64,000 bases of DNA from Lonicera japonica. Its lineage: Eukaryota; Streptophyta; Magnoliopsida; Dipsacales; Caprifoliaceae. Below are positions 61,373 to 64,000 of the stretch, one piece after another. The translations under genes and the position numbers were made by a program. How positions within the stretch are numbered: the stretch's first letter is position 1; every line of letters begins with the position of its first letter. Under the pieces are notes generated by a model, which saw only the letters and a program-made list of their open reading frames with translations, ran no database searches and was not told where the DNA came from. The stretch spans positions 80,882,919 to 80,946,918 of the forward strand of contig CM038465.1 in the NCBI GenBank assembly GCA_021464415.1, written 5' to 3'.

Positions 61373-61991
61373 CTAGAAATTAGGTAGAAGGGCTTATTAT
61401 ACATTGATTTTTATCAAAAATCCAATGAATAATATTTTTTTGAATGAAGGGCCTATTTTTAATTAGTAATTAGTGTAAGAGGCCTATTTTGTTTTATATT
61501 TTAAATGAATGTATTTGAATAAATTTAAATATCATTTAATTAATAAAAATATGTTATATATTACTTAAATTACCCCCTCTTTATGAAATTTGCACAAAAA
61601 ATATGAATATTGCATTGAAATATTGACTACAATATGAACTTTGCACTAGAAATATAGACTGCAAAGTTCACATTGCAGTAAAATATGGACTGCAATATGA
61701 ACTTTGCATCAAAAATATGGACTGCAAAGTTCATATTGCAGTAAAGTATGGACTGCAAAGTTCATATTGCAGTGAAATATAAACTGTAAAATTCATATAG
61801 CAATCCATATTTTAATGCATATTGGTATTTTTTAGTTTATTTTAAGGGTTGAGATGTCATTTTATAATGAAAAAAAAGACACATGTCATATTATCAATAA
61901 AATAAAAAATAGGCCCTTTATTTTAAAAAAAATATTTATTGGCTTTAGTGTGAAAATCTTTTTCTAATAAGTCCTTTTTTTTAATTGTCCC
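61373..61991. mobile_element. Mutator-like MITE nested in a Harbinger MITE (619 bp)
   Basis: TAAATTTAA (9 bp) flanks it at 61364-61372 and 61992-62000; the uninterrupted sister element shows one copy of the site. Terminal regions of about 90 bp are inverted copies (AGGGCTTATTA or AGGACTTATTA near the ends, then AAGGGCCTATTTTTAATT or AAGGGCCTATTTTTTATT). A 9-bp duplication and long inverted repeats fit Mutator-like elements. It has no coding sequence. Its centre carries a phased palindrome array. Confidence 0.8.
61628..61802. repeat. Six 18-bp units in alternating orientation, period 31-32 bp
   Basis: TGCAATATGAACTTTGCA or its complement begins at 61628, 61660, 61691, 61723, 61754 and 61785, in the order forward, reverse, forward, reverse, reverse, reverse, with a few substitutions. 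Spacers include AAATATGGAC. Spacing is regular at 31 or 32 bp. Confidence 0.88.
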
Positions 61992-62295
61992 TAAATTTAA
62001 TTATAATTATTATTTTAATTACATCATTAAAGATGCTCTAATGCTTTTATACACTTATCCACAATTCAAGAATAGAAATGGTGAAATGATATTAGCCAAG
62101 AGGATTATCACCCAGAAAGGAACAGTTGGGTCGGAAAAAAAAATAAGGAAAGAAAAAACAGCTAAAATAACCCCAAAATGAAATGAGACCTGGGCATGTG
62201 CAGACCCAAATTTAGGTCTCCAATAGCGAGAATCTTAATTATGCAAAAGCTGTTCAAATTACGATCACTCACTTACTCTTGAGATTTCTTCTCCC

Positions 62296-64000
62296 ATGGC
62301 CACCACATTCTCTCTCTCCTTCTCTTTAGACCATAGTAAGCCTCACCATCTCCACCTCTCTTCCAACACCCATTTCAAATCTCACCTCCACACTCCATTT
62401 CTAAACCCAAAATTCCCACCCCCTTTTCTAATCTTCCCCAAATTTGAACGTTTCTCTGTTATCTCTTCTTCTTCTTCTTCTTCTTCCCAATCTTCTTCTA
62501 GTTCAACCCTCCTAGACCCCCTTCGCACAGGTCGTTTTCTATCCAAGGAAGAGCTCGAGAAGCTTCAATTGCTCCAAGATTACAAGTATTTCCAAGAATT
62601 GGAATCTGGGTCCATGTTGATTCGAGTTATGAGGGAAGATGAAATGGATATGATTGTTGGGTTGTTGTCAGAATCCTTTGCCGAGTCTATGTTGATGCCT
62701 ATGGGATATGTTACTCTTTTGGGGATTTTGGTGAAGCAGTATTTGATTGAAAGAAGAGCTTTAATGCCTCACACTGCAACTCTCATTGGGTACTATCAAG
62801 GAGATAATGAAGAAGCTGAGGTACAATTGGCAGGGACTGTGGAAGTTAGTTTTGATAAAATGGGTGCTAATGCTTCCCCTCCTACGCCCGCTCCTCCTAA
62901 GGGGTCACCATATATTTGTAATATGACTGTAAAGAAGACGCTTCGGAGGTATGTTCAATCCAGTTTCTGCAATTCTTATATTTGTTTTTGTATCAAAGTA
63001 TCAAACTTTGGTATTGATTTTTGTTTTGTGTTATTTGATTTGGTTCAACTAGGACTCCGGGTATGATGTTTGCGGACGCTTTTCCGTTTGGTTCATACAT
63101 TAATCTTTGAGAAAAGTTGATATATATTTTATATTGGGGAGAGGTGGTATATGTTGTTCAATTGCCAATTTAGTGGATAGTATGGGATTTGTATACTCTC
63201 AACTTCCTGTATTGTGTTATGGGATTGTTGAACCCATTATGTTTTGACTTCTTAGTTCATTTATAGCAAGTTTATGTACGTCGGGTAACTTCTTATTCTA
63301 GTCTAGTTGACCCATTCAAGATGTAATGGATTTATGAAAATGAAGCCACAAAACGCGATGTTGCATGTAATCAAATGGGTATAGAAAACATTTGAGTGGA
63401 GTCTAGAATGTAGATCATTTGGAAATTCACCTTAGTTGCTGGCAATGGCATCATTGTGGTTCGTCCTCTATATTGAGCTGAAAAGAAGCTCAGTTGATGT
63501 CCGGCTGTCCAACTTTTTGTACTGCGCATTGAATATCTCATTATTTCTCAGGACTAGTTGTTCATCCTTCTTCCCTTTAAAGCTGCGGTCCTAAGAAACT
63601 TTTCGCTCTGAACACATTTGTGAACAGGGAAATTTCTTGCACTTTCCAACTTATTCCAACTATAGCTTTGCAATAGGATTTCTATATTTTCCCTTTACAG
63701 TGCAAAGTTAGATAATAATTATAGTGTACAGTGTCGTGTTTACAGTACTATAGCATTTTCTTAGATCTTAAAAGCTCCCTTTAAGCTGCCTAAGCCAAAG
63801 ACAAAGCACTGTAGACATTACAATGTAATATCTGGTCATGGTCCAATGCATGAACTGTCTATCTTTACACAATCTTGTTTCGTTTTTGTTTATGGACAGG
63901 AGTATCTTATCTCATTCAAATTCTTAACTTTGTAATAAAAAACTTCAGGAGAGGCATTGGTTGGCATCTGTTGAAGGCAAGTGAGGAGCTAATATCTCAA
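62296..64000 (+). CDS. GNAT-family N-acetyltransferase, plastid-type (partial, runs off the window)
   Basis: Exon 1 is 62296-62948 (217 codons plus 2 bases, donor GTATGT). Exon 2 starts at 63949 and continues past the window end. The first about 70 residues are rich in Ser, Pro and His with few acids and include a long Ser run, as expected of a chloroplast transit peptide. The mature part contains LLDPLRTGRFLSKEELEKLQ, then MLIRVMREDEMDMIVGLLSE, and the beta-strand SPYICNMTVKKTLRR. Across the splice this gives LRRRGIGWHLLKASEELISQ, where RRRGIG is the acetyl-CoA binding motif (R/QxxGxG/A). It resembles plant plastid GNATs, some of which have dual lysine and N-terminal acetylation activity. 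The substrate is not predictable here, and the C-terminal half is missing. Confidence 0.88.

Larger units (their letters stand above)
61001..62038. mobile_element. PIF/Harbinger MITE, family D copy 2, interrupted (array 2, element 3)
   Basis: It is flanked by TAA at 60998-61000 and 62039-62041. The ends are GGGCAACTCCAATGA and, on the complement, GAGCATCTTTAATGATG. It matches the element at 60269-60683 along its length except for a 619-bp insertion at 61373-61991. Without the insertion and one target copy it is 410 bp, against 415 in copy 1. Confidence 0.82.

Noticed and set aside
61628..61802. CRISPR-like array (18-bp repeats at 31-32 bp spacing)
   Set aside because: The units switch orientation, the spacers are themselves repeated, and the array is inside a plant transposon. 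This is not a CRISPR.

Overview
This is eukaryotic nuclear DNA from a flowering plant, almost certainly a eudicot. It is AT-rich, and its genes are split into many short exons with AT-rich introns. Every recognisable protein is a plant family member (a D-type cyclin, a nucleobase-ascorbate transporter, a PADRE/DUF4228 protein, a plastid-type GNAT). The space between genes is full of plant transposon debris. I cannot name the species.

Five protein-coding genes can be rebuilt exon by exon. (1) A CYCD1-type cyclin, + strand, 9820-12841, 6 exons, 325 aa. (2) A PADRE/DUF4228 protein, - strand, 25722-24896, 3 exons, 173 aa. (3) A nucleobase-ascorbate transporter of the NAT6/NAT7 group, - strand, 43263-39439, 14 exons, 533 aa. 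(4) LSM12, - strand, 52271-49211, 5 exons, 192 aa. (5) The first exon and the start of the second exon of a plastid-type GNAT acetyltransferase, + strand, 62296 to beyond the window end. The genes are independent; nothing suggests a cluster or shared pathway. Two introns are unusual: LSM12 intron 1 has the terminal dinucleotides and branch site of a U12-type AT-AC intron, and CYCD1 intron 3 is GC-AG.

Most of the rest is transposable-element sequence. PIF/Harbinger-type MITEs with TAA or TTA target duplications are the commonest class (4962-6412, 35038-35566, 36636-36935, 44228-44558, 52577-53107, 58572-59361, 60269-62038). In two places three such elements stand end to end and share single TAA trinucleotides. 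The window also has a 406-bp Mutator/hAT-like foldback element (2768-3173), a Mutator-like element with a 9-bp target duplication nested in a MITE (61373-61991), a Stowaway element (46288-46568), a Helitron (33038-33682), a SINE with a perfect 19-bp target duplication (45036-45161), a 1.53-kb solo LTR with a 5-bp target duplication (55933-57462), two Copia 3'-end remnants (22129-22559 and 30381-30800), and a small LTR element without coding sequence (33866-34423). The long stretches 13.1-19.3, 22.6-24.9, 25.8-30.3 and 46.6-49.2 kb hold microsatellites and weak repeats but no gene I can defend.

I found no new enzymatic or defence system. The most unusual items are the AT-AC intron, the TAA-sharing MITE arrays, three separate arrays of short imperfect palindromes inside transposon-like sequence, and overlapping upstream ORFs at the CYCD1 start.
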